Shown here in pieces: positions 7,630 to 14,983 of a DNA stretch of 35,534 nucleotides. The translations under genes were made by a program, and so were the position numbers. Source of the DNA: Eubacterium sp. (lineage in GTDB: Bacteria; Bacillota; Clostridia; Oscillospirales; Acutalibacteraceae); NCBI GenBank assembly GCA_022511225.1, contig JAFLRZ010000021.1:1-35534 (forward strand). The letters are read 5' to 3'. The notes beneath the pieces are model-generated. The model did not search any database. It saw only the letters and a list, made by a program, of their open reading frames with translations, and was not told the DNA's origin. How positions within the stretch are numbered: position 1 is the first letter of the stretch; the number at the start of each line of letters is the position of its first letter.

Positions 7630-9318
7630 ATGGTAAATGAAAAATATAAAGAACTGTTAGAGCAGCCTCAAAGGGAATCTAAGACCTGGAAGGCTGCTCT
7701 TTATATTCGATTATCAAAAGAGGACGGAGACAAGCAGGAAAGCTATTCCGTAACCTCACAGAGAGAAATTTTGACAGAATATTTAAGACAACACCCCGAC
7801 ATAGAACCTGTTGATTTTTATATTGATGACGGTTGGAGTGGTACTAACTTTGATCGTCCCGGTTTTCAGCGAATGATGCAGGATATTTATGCCGGCAATG
7901 TCAACTGTGTTATTGTCAAAGACCTTTCTCGTTTCGGAAGAAATTACACGGATGCAGGTCATTATCTTGATGATGTGTTCGCTCGTTTAAATATACGTTT
8001 TATTGCGCTTAATAACAGCGTCGATTCCATTTCAACGAGTATGAACGCTGCGACAAAGTGCATAACAGTCGGTGTGCAGAATGTTATTAACGAAAGCGTT
8101 GCGGCGACTACTTCGGTAAACGTCAAGGGTACGCTGAATGTCAGCAGAAAGCAGGGCAAGTTTATTGGTTCTTTTCCGACTTACGGCTATCTAAAAGATC
8201 CCGAGGATCATCATAAGCTGATTATTGATGAAGAGATTGCCCCTATTGTGCGCATGATTTACAACTTGTTTATCAGTGGTAAAAGCGTTATCGGTGTTAC
8301 AAAAGAACTCAACAGGCTTGGGATACCAAACCCTACCGCCTATAAGAAATCAAAGGGTTGGAACTACAAACACACAAGCGGCAAAAATAATGACGGTTTA
8401 TGGTGCGATTCAACTGTTCGACGTATTCTTTCAAATCAAATGTATATCGGCAATATGGTGCAGGGCAAGAATACAACTATCAGCTATAAGATTAAACAGT
8501 GCCGTGCAATACCTAAAGAAGAGTGGATAATTGTTGAGAATACTCACGAGCCGATTATTGACAAAGAGACTTTTGACAAGGCTCAGTCACTTTTTAACAG
8601 AAATACACGAACTGCGCCTAAAAAAACAGAGGTCGATTTGTTCGCAGGTTTCGTTAAGTGTGCAGACTGTCACAGAGCAATGAGCAAAAAAACAAACAAT
8701 CATTCTTATGGCACATACAAATATTACCGCTGCGTTACATCGCGAAAAATGGATAGTGATGCCTGTACCCCTAATTCAATCAGAATTGATAAGTTGGAGC
8801 ACGCTGTTCTTGTGACTATTCAGACTATGATTGATACTGCTCTGGAGCTTGAAGATTTATTAGAAAAAATTGATTTAAAGACAAGTCCGATGTCTGAATC
8901 AAATCTTCTGAAAAAGTCTGTTGAAAAGCAAATTGAAGAGCGTGACAAATTCAAAAATATGATGATAAGTCTTTATCCCGACTGGAAAAGCGGTGTGATT
9001 TCACAAGAGGAATATATGGTGCTGAAAGAGGGAATTGCTGATAAAATTAATGCTCTCGATAAGAAAATTAATGATTTGCAAAAACAGCTTGAAGATTATT
9101 CAAATGGTGAGCCAAAAGAAAATGATTTCATCACTCATTTTAAGCAGTATGGTAAAATCGAAAAACTAACCCGACCAATACTGACCGAGCTTGTTGATTC
9201 AATTCTTGTTCACAAAGACGGAAACATTACAATCAATTTCAAATTCAAAGATGCCTATGAACAGGTAATCGAATATATTGAGGAAACAAAGCAAAAATAC
9301 CTTGCAGAAATTGCTTAA
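7630..9318 (+). CDS. Large serine recombinase, TnpX/TndX-like
   Basis: Protein of 562 residues that would excise and integrate the element by 2-bp staggered cuts through a serine-phosphodiester intermediate. Seen: N-terminal resolvase domain with YIRLSKEDG (catalytic S29) and KDLSRFGRN arginines; central recombinase domain (about 175-300); zinc ribbon CADC...YYRC (about 340-375); coiled-coil segment (about 410-485); and a C-terminal DUF4368-like segment (LTRPILTELVDSILVH). This is the TnpX (Tn4451)/TndX (Tn5397) layout, and the length agrees. ATG 7630 was chosen because GGAGG (7618-7622) precedes it by 7 nt; an upstream TTG at 7597 lies in the operator. The reading frame is intact, so excision may still be possible. 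Confidence 0.92.
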   Translation: MVNEKYKELLEQPQRESKTWKAALYIRLSKEDGDKQESYSVTSQREILTEYLRQHPDIEPVDFYIDDGWSGTNFDRPGFQRMMQDIYAGNVNCVIVKDLSRFGRNYTDAGHYLDDVFARLNIRFIALNNSVDSISTSMNAATKCITVGVQNVINESVAATTSVNVKGTLNVSRKQGKFIGSFPTYGYLKDPEDHHKLIIDEEIAPIVRMIYNLFISGKSVIGVTKELNRLGIPNPTAYKKSKGWNYKHTSGKNNDGLWCDSTVRRILSNQMYIGNMVQGKNTTISYKIKQCRAIPKEEWIIVENTHEPIIDKETFDKAQSLFNRNTRTAPKKTEVDLFAGFVKCADCHRAMSKKTNNHSYGTYKYYRCVTSRKMDSDACTPNSIRIDKLEHAVLVTIQTMIDTALELEDLLEKIDLKTSPMSESNLLKKSVEKQIEERDKFKNMMISLYPDWKSGVISQEEYMVLKEGIADKINALDKKINDLQKQLEDYSNGEPKENDFITHFKQYGKIEKLTRPILTELVDSILVHKDGNITINFKFKDAYEQVIEYIEETKQKYLAEIA

Positions 9319-9348
9319 TATCAGTGCAATAGTTAGTTGATAGCAATT

Positions 9349-9378
9349 AATAAGGAGCATCGTGTGATGCTCCTTATT
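9349..9378 (+). terminator. Hairpin terminator after the recombinase
   Basis: Perfect 13-bp stem (9349-9361/9366-9378) with loop GTGT. The T-run is displaced (TTTTTT at 9388-9393), so termination may be partial. It also probably lies near the right end of the mobile element. Confidence 0.7.
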
Positions 9379-9446
9379 CTTATAGACTTTTTTAACTGCT
9401 TATGGTATGATAAAATTGTATTTATTAATTGTAAGGGAATTTTATA

Positions 9447-10043
9447 ATGAATATTGAAATACATAGATTAACACCTGAAAGACTCAATGATTTCTTATAC
9501 TTTTTTGAGAATGTTGCACATACGGACAACAAGAAATGGGACAGATGCTATTGTAATAATTACTGTGCAGCACATAACAGTCATACTTTAAGAAAAGCGG
9601 ATATGGCAAATCCTGATGTTAGAAGAGATTTTGCTATAAAGTATGTAAAAGAAGGGCTTATGCAGGGATATCTCGCTTACGTTGACGGTAATGTAATTGG
9701 ATGGTGTAACGCTAATACCAGAAATGATTGTTTGCATTGCTTTGGCTGGAAATATCATATTGCAAATTGGAAAATTGACAGAAAATCAAAAGAAAAAATC
9801 AAGTCAATATTTTGTTTTACAGTTGCACCTGATATGCGAGGAAAGGGGGTTGCAACTGCGTTGCTCAAAAGGGTTATAGAAGACGCCAAAAATGATGGCT
9901 ATGAATATATAGAATCATATCCTAATAAAGAAGATACCGATATGTATTACAATTATGTTGGTCCTGAGAGCTTGTATAGAAAGCTTGGTTTTGAATTGTA
10001 TACAGAAACAAAGTGGAGATTAGTTTTGCGTAAAAAATTATAA
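9447..10043 (+). CDS. GNAT family N-acetyltransferase
   Basis: 198 residues. The acetyl-CoA binding motif A is visible as VAPDMRGKGVATALL (R/Q-x-x-G-x-G/A pattern) around residues 130-145, and the C-terminal motif B as SLYRKLGFELY. The N-terminal part contains a Cys/His-bearing stretch (RCYCNNYCAAH) found in a subset of GNAT proteins that are annotated only generally. It could acetylate a small molecule or protein; the substrate is unknown. It is the first gene after the recombinase terminator, in the AT-rich accessory segment, with AAGGGA about 10 nt upstream of the ATG. Confidence 0.88.
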   Translation: MNIEIHRLTPERLNDFLYFFENVAHTDNKKWDRCYCNNYCAAHNSHTLRKADMANPDVRRDFAIKYVKEGLMQGYLAYVDGNVIGWCNANTRNDCLHCFGWKYHIANWKIDRKSKEKIKSIFCFTVAPDMRGKGVATALLKRVIEDAKNDGYEYIESYPNKEDTDMYYNYVGPESLYRKLGFELYTETKWRLVLRKKL

Positions 10044-10059
10044 ATGTGAGGTATTAGTT

Positions 10060-10347
10060 ATGCAAGAAAAGTTATTAGCTGAAATAAAAAAGCTTGGGAT
10101 TAAAGAATTTGAAAAGATTAATTCCTTGAATTTACTTGACGGAAGTTATCTTAATTTAGAAATTGAATTGCCAAATGGTGTTAAAGCAAAACTTCTTGAT
10201 GATAACAAAAAGTATTATGCTAATCAGATTGATATTGAGAACAGTGATAAATGCTATGGTGTTGCAGCCGATGAGAATTTTATAATTGTATATAGGTATG
10301 GCTGTGACGGAGCAGATGCTGAATTAATTCAAATTAAGAGAACATAA
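10060..10347 (+). CDS. Hypothetical protein, 95 residues
   Basis: Not recognised. A small acidic protein whose middle (SYLNLEIELPNGVKAKLLDDNKKYY) and end (ENFIIVYRYGCDGADAELIQIKR) predict alternating beta strands. It starts 16 bp after the upstream acetyltransferase with GTGAGG as ribosome binding site, so the two are probably co-transcribed. No signal peptide or membrane segment. A Cys at the C-terminal 'YGCDGAD' is the only distinctive residue. Confidence 0.65.
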   Translation: MQEKLLAEIKKLGIKEFEKINSLNLLDGSYLNLEIELPNGVKAKLLDDNKKYYANQIDIENSDKCYGVAADENFIIVYRYGCDGADAELIQIKRT

Positions 10348-10383
10348 GGTTGTAATTGTGATAGTTGATTTATGGTGAAACAA

Positions 10384-10839
10384 ATGAATATATTTTTTCA
10401 AAAATATAGGGAATTTCTTTTAGATTTTGGAAAAGGAAGAAAGATGGTTCTTTCAACATCTGAAAGCAATAGAGTTTCCTCACGAATGATGAGTGTTGTT
10501 CAGATTGAAGGTATATTCTATTTTCAAACGGATATAACATTTAATAAATATCATCAGATTTTAAGTAATCATAATGTGGCATTGTGTATAGATAATATTC
10601 AAATAGAAGGAATATGTGAAGAAATTGGACATCCCTTGCAATTCCCTCCTTTTTGTGACATATATCAAGAATGTTTCAAGAGATCTTATGATGCTTATAC
10701 ATTATTAAAAAATGAAAGAGTGTTTTCAATTAAGCCAGTGTATATTGAACGATGGATATATGACGAAGGTGCTCCATATATTGAGTCTTTTGATATGAAA
10801 ACTCAAGAGCATAAATTAATCAAATATATAGGTGTGTGA
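10384..10839 (+). CDS. Pyridoxamine 5'-phosphate oxidase-like flavin-binding protein
   Basis: About 151 residues with the split-barrel pattern of the PNPOx-like superfamily: KMVLSTSESNRVSSRMMSVVQIEGIFYFQTDITFNKYHQI, in which the R-x-M-x-x-V-x-x-x-G-x-(I/F)-Y-F-x-T run corresponds to the FMN-binding strand-turn-strand. A later aromatic-rich segment (IYIERW-like, VYIERWIYDEG) closes the barrel. Members bind FMN, haem or F420 and have varied or unknown substrates. ATG 10384 is preferred over 10372 because GGTGA precedes it at short distance. Gene context gives no specific role. Confidence 0.75.
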   Translation: MNIFFQKYREFLLDFGKGRKMVLSTSESNRVSSRMMSVVQIEGIFYFQTDITFNKYHQILSNHNVALCIDNIQIEGICEEIGHPLQFPPFCDIYQECFKRSYDAYTLLKNERVFSIKPVYIERWIYDEGAPYIESFDMKTQEHKLIKYIGV

Positions 10840-10882
10840 ATTTCAGCTTGTTGTGATAATAAATACCTTTGATTAGTTAAAG

Positions 10883-10917
10883 AAAGAGTGATGTAAACAC
10901 CACTCTTTTATTTTTTA
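10883..10917 (+). terminator. Rho-independent terminator
   Basis: AAAGAGTG (10883-10890) pairs with CACTCTTT (10901-10908), 10-nt loop, followed by a T-rich tail to 10917. It separates the PNPOx gene from the HipA-like module. Confidence 0.8.
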
Positions 10918-10929
10918 TAATTTTGCTAT

Positions 10930-10967
10930 TATTATTGATTATTCGGTACGAATGTGATACAATAATA
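10930..10967 (+). promoter_or_regulatory. Promoter and dyad operator of the AbrB/HipA-like module
   Basis: TTGATT (10935-10940), 17-bp spacer, TACAAT (10958-10963). An 8-bp perfect inverted repeat TATTATTG/CAATAATA (10930-10937/10960-10967) overlaps both hexamers. An inner palindrome TTCG-GTA-CGAA (10942-10952) sits almost at the same centre. This suits autorepression by the AbrB-like first gene product, as in toxin-antitoxin operons. Confidence 0.65.
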
Positions 10968-10978
10968 TTGGTGGTATT

Positions 10979-11515
10979 ATGGAAACAAGAAATAGTAAAT
11001 TAATAATCAGCAAAGCAGGTGGAACGGCATCTGATGGCTCAAAAACATACAAGGTGTCATTGCCTTCTACATGGATAAATGCTCTTGAAATTGATGAAGA
11101 TAACAGGAATTTGGAGTTGTCATTTGATGGAGAAAGGATAACAATTTCTCCAGAATTGACGATTGATAAATTTATTACTAACGCAAAGAAAAAAGGCAAT
11201 TATCTTTTAAAACTTGATTTTTATCATCACGATGATATTTGCACTACTATAATTGCAGATCAGACAGACGAAAAAGTTAAAATTAAAAACTATACAAGTA
11301 ATGTTGTTTACAGAGCTTTCGGAGTAAATGAAAATCCGACTTGGGAGGATTATAACGATTTTCTTGAGGAGAGATGTGTGCCGAGAACAAGAGAAAGAGT
11401 CAGGGTTGTGTTAGATACTTTGGGAATTGACGAATACAATCCTTTGGAAATTATTAAGAAAACAAAAGGTGTAATGGCAGAAGATAAACAATGGATTGAC
11501 GTGGAGGAACTTTAA
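10979..11515 (+). CDS. AbrB/SpoVT-like protein, probable antitoxin of a HipA-like kinase
   Basis: 178 residues. Residues about 18-60 (KTYKVSLPSTWINALEI, then LELSFDGERITISPE) match the swapped-hairpin AbrB/MazE-type DNA-binding fold. The C-terminal segment from about 120 (DYNDFLEERCVPRTRERV, YNPLEIIKKTKGVMAEDKQW) is a separate helical domain that I recall accompanying HipA-like kinases in Firmicutes; a role in binding or regulating the kinase is inference. The gene lies directly behind a dyad-containing promoter, and its stop shares one base with the next start (TAATG), implying translational coupling and fixed stoichiometry. The small hipB-type helix-turn-helix antitoxin is absent, so this protein probably takes that role. 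Confidence 0.75.
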   Translation: METRNSKLIISKAGGTASDGSKTYKVSLPSTWINALEIDEDNRNLELSFDGERITISPELTIDKFITNAKKKGNYLLKLDFYHHDDICTTIIADQTDEKVKIKNYTSNVVYRAFGVNENPTWEDYNDFLEERCVPRTRERVRVVLDTLGIDEYNPLEIIKKTKGVMAEDKQWIDVEEL

Positions 11516-12327
11516 TGGCTATAAAAATGGTAACGAATGAAAAAATAGCACTGACCTCTTCAAAGGGAAATCAGGAAAAATGGTGCGACGGCGATATATG
11601 GTACAAGATGGATCAGTATGGTTATGAGGCACTTGCCGAAACAGTCACGTCGATGCTGCTTGAAAAGAGCAATATTGAGCAGGAAACACCATTTACTTTT
11701 GTCAGATACAATATTGAAAAGGTTAATGCACATAATCTTGAAATGGTTGCCTGCACAAGCAAGAATTTCTTAAAAGACGGTCAGGCCATTATCACTATCA
11801 ACAAGCTGTTTTCAAATTGCCTTGAGGGCAAGCTGCTCGATACTCTTAAACGAATATCAAGCGATAAAAAAAGGATTCAGTTTATTGTTGACACAACAAC
11901 TGAGATAACAGGATTGAAAGACTTTGATAAATATCTTACTCTGCTTTTTGAAATTGATTCGTTAATACTTAACGTGGACAGGCATTTAAACAATATAGCT
12001 GTTATCGAAAATAACGGCAAATATGAATATTGCCCGATATTTGATAACGGAGCAGGCTTGCTCTCAAACACACAGGTTTACAGAATGGATATTGAGCCAA
12101 AGGGTCTTATGAAATCAATGATTGCAGCACCCTTTTCAATGACATTCAACAGAGAAGTAAAAACCGCTTGGTCACTTTATGGCAAAGTGCTGAATATCCC
12201 AAAATTCACTAAAGCAGAACTTGAAGAAATATTAATACTACTCCTTGAATTTTATCCGCCTCGTGATAGAGGATTGATAAAGGACAGGATTGTTCAATGT
12301 ATTTTAGAACGACAGAAAATGATTTGA
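11515..12327 (+). CDS. HipA-like Ser/Thr kinase (short form), probable toxin
   Basis: 270 residues, much shorter than HipA (about 440), corresponding to the kinase C-lobe plus a reduced N-lobe, as in CtkA or HipT-type short kinases. Seen: ATP-anchoring lysine candidate K31 (DIWYK), a candidate alphaC glutamate at E38, catalytic loop LNVDRHLNN with D155 and N160 spaced as in HipA (D309 and N314 there), and the metal-binding FDNG with D177. All catalytic residues appear intact. HipA phosphorylates aminoacyl-tRNA synthetases and causes growth arrest; the target here is unknown. GGAGG lies about 8 nt before ATG 11515. It is coupled to the AbrB-like gene, so a toxin-antitoxin unit is the best reading. 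Confidence 0.8.
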   Translation: MAIKMVTNEKIALTSSKGNQEKWCDGDIWYKMDQYGYEALAETVTSMLLEKSNIEQETPFTFVRYNIEKVNAHNLEMVACTSKNFLKDGQAIITINKLFSNCLEGKLLDTLKRISSDKKRIQFIVDTTTEITGLKDFDKYLTLLFEIDSLILNVDRHLNNIAVIENNGKYEYCPIFDNGAGLLSNTQVYRMDIEPKGLMKSMIAAPFSMTFNREVKTAWSLYGKVLNIPKFTKAELEEILILLLEFYPPRDRGLIKDRIVQCILERQKMI

Positions 12328-12371
12328 GAAACTATTATAGAAATAAAAAAGCTTCAACTGAGGAATAATTA

Positions 12372-13004
12372 ATGAATGAAATAAACACTGTATTTGACAA
12401 TAACGATAAAAGGATAAAGTATTATGAACTGCTTTTGGAGAAAGATCTTGATTTTATAGAGGACTATGATTTGCCAAAAGGTTATCATTTTGAATTTTAC
12501 AAAGATGGTGACAAAGATACTTGGATTGAAATTGAAAAAAGTGCAAAAGAGTTTTCAAGTTATGATGAAGGCTTAAATGCTTGGAACAGATATTATTCAG
12601 ATAAAGAAAAAGAACTTTTTAATAGAATGGTATTTGTAGTGAATGAACTGGGAGAAAAAGTTGCGACTGCAACTGCTTTTTATGATATACAGGGTAAAGA
12701 TAAATCGGGAGCAGGCTGGTTGCACTGGGTAGCAGTTAAGCGAGAATATCAGGGAAAAGGTTTGTCAAAGCCGTTGATTGCTTATGTGTTAAAAGTAATG
12801 AAATCCAAAGGATATACACACGTAAAAATTCCAACGCAAACAAATACGTGGTTGGCAGTTAAAATTTATCTTGATTTAGGATTTAAACCTATTTCTGAAA
12901 ATGCAGTTAACAGTTACAATGGCTGGTGCATTATTAAAACTTTGACTAATCATAAAACCTTAGATGATTTTATATATGTTGACAAAACAAGTATATTTGA
13001 TTAA
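12372..13004 (+). CDS. GNAT family N-acetyltransferase
   Basis: 210 residues. The GNAT core lies in the C-terminal half: WLHWVAVKREYQGKGLSKPLI (motif A, Q-x-x-G-x-G near residue 125) and WLAVKIYLDLGFKPIS (motif B near 160). The N-terminal half (residues 1-70) is not recognised. Starts at ATG 12372 behind GAGGAAT, 45 bp after the HipA-like kinase, so it could be read through from the same promoter. There is no sequence link to TacT-type toxins; the substrate is unknown. A terminator follows. Confidence 0.88.
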   Translation: MNEINTVFDNNDKRIKYYELLLEKDLDFIEDYDLPKGYHFEFYKDGDKDTWIEIEKSAKEFSSYDEGLNAWNRYYSDKEKELFNRMVFVVNELGEKVATATAFYDIQGKDKSGAGWLHWVAVKREYQGKGLSKPLIAYVLKVMKSKGYTHVKIPTQTNTWLAVKIYLDLGFKPISENAVNSYNGWCIIKTLTNHKTLDDFIYVDKTSIFD

Positions 13005-13031
13005 TATTTATTACAATTTATTTTATATATT

Positions 13032-13061
13032 AAAGCGTGTGCCTAAATTGACACACGCTTT
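13032..13061. terminator. Bidirectional terminator hairpin
   Basis: AAAGCGTGTG (13032-13041) pairs with CACACGCTTT (13052-13061), 10-nt loop. It lies between the convergent acetyltransferase (+) and RNase III (-) genes. The stem's own terminal T-run is short in both directions. Confidence 0.75.
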
Positions 13062-13110
13062 CTTAAGTCTATATTCAATTAATCATATTAATATCATTTA
13101 GACATGATTA

Positions 13111-14010
13111 TTAATTCTTACATAGTTCTACATTAGATTTTCGGTCAGGCAAAAGTTCTCCGTTCTTGTAAATCCAAGATACAAACCAATCGTTTGGACC
13201 ATATTTGTTTTGCACTCCAAAATGCTCACATAAAATCAAATATGCAGTAGCTTTTTTCGCATCTTTTTTTGAGGAAGCTAGTACTTGTCTTGTAATACCA
13301 GCTTTATCGTTTATTAAGGAGGAAGTACAAATCCATTTTGGATTGCCGTCACTGTCGTATCCTATGTGTTCGGGACCTACAAATTCATATTCCGGCATAG
13401 TGCATTGACCGCTTTCAGCTGTTTCTTTTAGAGTTGTTACAGCATTGTCGATATCAAAAAATCTTACCATAATATCGCTTTCGATCATGTCCGTGATTTT
13501 TTCATCTATGTTAAGTGCTTTCAAAACAGCATTTTCAAGTATTTCAGAATCCCATTCGCTTTCAATCGCAATAGCACCGATGATAGCCTCAAATAAATCT
13601 GCTTTTACTTTTGACTCTTTGTCAACTTCGTTTTTAATATCGCTGCTACCTAAAAGCAAGTATTTAGCTATATCCCATTCATCTACTATTTTAGAAAGGG
13701 CTTCGTTATTTACCAATGCCTGTTTAATTTGAGTGAATCGGTTTTCTCGAATTCTAAATGTGTAATCATCTGTGAAACTCAATGAGCCACATCTCTTTGA
13801 AACTATTTTTACAACATAATAGCTTAAAACCTGATCTCCGATGAATTCAAAAATTTCGTTACTGTTTTGTCCTGTTTCAGCAGCAAATGAACTTCGCCTG
13901 AACACTTGATTTAAAATAATTGAACTCTTAATTGAATATCCTGTCCTTTCCTTAATAATCCTCCTTGCCTCTGAAGTTTCAAGTCTACTTAGATACGTTC
14001 TTCTAATCAT
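13111..14010 (-). CDS. Accessory ribonuclease III with atypical double-stranded RNA-binding tail
   Basis: 299 residues, longer than the roughly 230 of housekeeping RNase III. The catalytic domain is clear: NEIFEFIGDQVL (E52, E55, D59) and KADLFEAIIGA (D138, E141) reproduce the spacing of E. coli E38/E41/D45 and D114/E117, so cleavage of double-stranded RNA is likely. The region from about 210 (PEYEFVGPEH...WICTSSL, then ASSKKDAKKATAYLIL) fits a double-stranded RNA-binding domain with its terminal alpha helix, followed by a short extra tail. ATG 14010 has GGAGG 6 nt upstream. It is alone on the minus strand, within the accessory region and apart from the usual smc/ftsY or acpP neighbours, so it is probably a paralogue. 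Confidence 0.85.
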   Translation of the reverse strand: MIRRTYLSRLETSEARRIIKERTGYSIKSSIILNQVFRRSSFAAETGQNSNEIFEFIGDQVLSYYVVKIVSKRCGSLSFTDDYTFRIRENRFTQIKQALVNNEALSKIVDEWDIAKYLLLGSSDIKNEVDKESKVKADLFEAIIGAIAIESEWDSEILENAVLKALNIDEKITDMIESDIMVRFFDIDNAVTTLKETAESGQCTMPEYEFVGPEHIGYDSDGNPKWICTSSLINDKAGITRQVLASSKKDAKKATAYLILCEHFGVQNKYGPNDWFVSWIYKNGELLPDRKSNVELCKN

Positions 14011-14280
14011 TACGTTCCTCCATTGTTTTATTTTGCCATAGGAAATAAAAAAGACCGCAACACAAATAAAGCTTGTCCAAATGGAAAGCCTTGATATGTG
14101 TCAAGGTCCTAAACGTATCAAAATAATTTTCATAAGACTTTCTGCTTTTGCTTTTCACTTGCATAAAAAGTAAAAACAAATCGCATTATTCAACTACTTT
14201 AATATGCTTTTTCCTGACAACTATATTATATATTATTGCTTGAAAAAAGCAAGATAAATATATTTCATAAAAATTATAGT

Positions 14281-14688
14281 CTACCCTTGACAATGGCTCC
14301 GGCTGCGGCAAGGACCATATACGACTTTTTCAGCGACACGGGCATGAAGCCACAGGAATTTGATATGATTCTTACAGGCGATTTAGGCTTTACAGGAAGT
14401 AATCTTTTGTATGAAATTCTGCAAAAAGAGCACAGTATGAATATCAAAGCAAATCACAAAGACTGCGGTCTTATGATATTTGATTTAGATGAGCAGGACG
14501 TAAATTCAGGCGGCTCAGGCTGTGGATGCAGCGGCTCAGTTCTATGCTCTCACATTATGAAAAGAATGGAACGCGGTGAGCTTAAAAGGGTGCTTTTTAT
14601 CGCAACAGGTGCACTTATGTCGCCAACGTCAAGCAAGCAGGGCAACCCAATTCCCGGCATTGCCCACGCAGTATGGCTGGAGGTGTAG
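14281..14688 (+). pseudogene. spoVAD: Truncated spoVAD (C-terminal part only)
   Basis: The visible homology begins near 14,293 (TMAPAAARTIYDFFSDTG) and runs to the normal C-terminus (GIAHAVWLEV). It corresponds roughly to the last 135 of about 340 residues of SpoVAD, the thiolase-fold dipicolinate-binding protein of the spore SpoVA channel. Conserved blocks include ILTGDLGFTGS, HKDCGLMIFD, GGSGCGCS and LFIATGALMSPTS. The N-terminal two thirds and any proper start or ribosome binding site are missing; the sequence upstream is AT-rich and unrelated. spoVAC and spoVAE are not adjacent. The joint marks the border between the accessory region and conserved chromosome, and the gene should be non-functional unless another copy exists. 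Confidence 0.85.
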
Positions 14689-14689
14689 A

Positions 14690-14845
14690 ATGAAAGCATT
14701 TAACAATGTAAAGCTTGCAGGCTCATTCAGAGAAATATCAAATACTCTTGATATAATCTCCGGCGTCATCAAGCTATTTGTAATAGTTCTTATGGTTTTA
14801 CAAAGTATTATGATAATAAAGAATACAACAAAAGGTCTTCAGTAA
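14690..14845 (+). CDS. Small membrane protein, 51 residues, downstream of the spoVAD remnant
   Basis: ATG 14690 follows the spoVAD stop at once, with TGGAGGTG (about 14678-14685) as ribosome binding site, so it was a coupled gene of the spoVA operon. One predicted transmembrane helix spans roughly residues 22-43 (ISGVIKLFVIVLMVLQSIMII); the ends are basic. I do not recognise the family, and it does not resemble SpoVAE. With its upstream operon lost, its expression is doubtful. Confidence 0.55.
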   Translation: MKAFNNVKLAGSFREISNTLDIISGVIKLFVIVLMVLQSIMIIKNTTKGLQ

Positions 14846-14864
14846 TTTACTGAAGACCTTTTTT
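14831..14864 (+). terminator. Rho-independent terminator of the spoVA remnant operon
   Basis: Strong 13-15 bp stem (14831-14845 with 14847-14861) overlapping the stop codon of the 51-residue gene and followed by TTTTTT. Confidence 0.9.
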
Positions 14865-14909
14865 GAAAATGTCAATATTTTTGCTTTTCCGATACTGAAT
14901 TAATAATTT

Positions 14910-14940
14910 CCTGCAAGGGTTTTCTAAATACTCTTGCAGG
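14910..14940 (-). terminator. Candidate terminator hairpin of the iron/GTPase operon
   Basis: CCTGCAAGGGT pairs with ACTCTTGCAGG (14910-14920/14930-14940, one G-T wobble). It lies about 45 bp beyond the minus-strand stop at 14984. No strong T-run, so it may act as a 3' stabilising hairpin. Confidence 0.5.
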
Positions 14941-14983
14941 AACATTGTTATAACTATACTCCTAAATAATTGTTCTGTGTTAT

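Larger units (their letters stand above)
5901..9380 (+). mobile_element. Remnant or minimal mobilizable element with TnpX-like serine recombinase
   Basis: The stretch between the restriction-operon terminator and the hairpin after the recombinase holds a structured non-coding region, a MobC-like gene, a DUF6870-like gene and a large serine recombinase. This is a reduced version of the layout common in Clostridia mobilizable and conjugative transposons. The boundaries are approximate: TnpX/TndX elements are flanked only by GA dinucleotides, which cannot be located without an empty-site comparison. No relaxase, coupling protein or replication gene is present, so it is either decayed or depends on a helper element. 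Confidence 0.55.

Noticed and set aside
9447-13004. Acetyltransferase genes as TacT/AtaT-type toxin modules
   Set aside because: No small DNA-binding antitoxin gene sits directly beside either GNAT gene; the only clear antitoxin-like gene pairs with the HipA-like kinase.
14089-14106. CCTTGA/TCAAGG hairpin between RNase III and the spoVAD remnant
   Set aside because: Only a 6-bp stem, no T-run and no matching copy elsewhere; it cannot be assigned as an attachment site or terminator.
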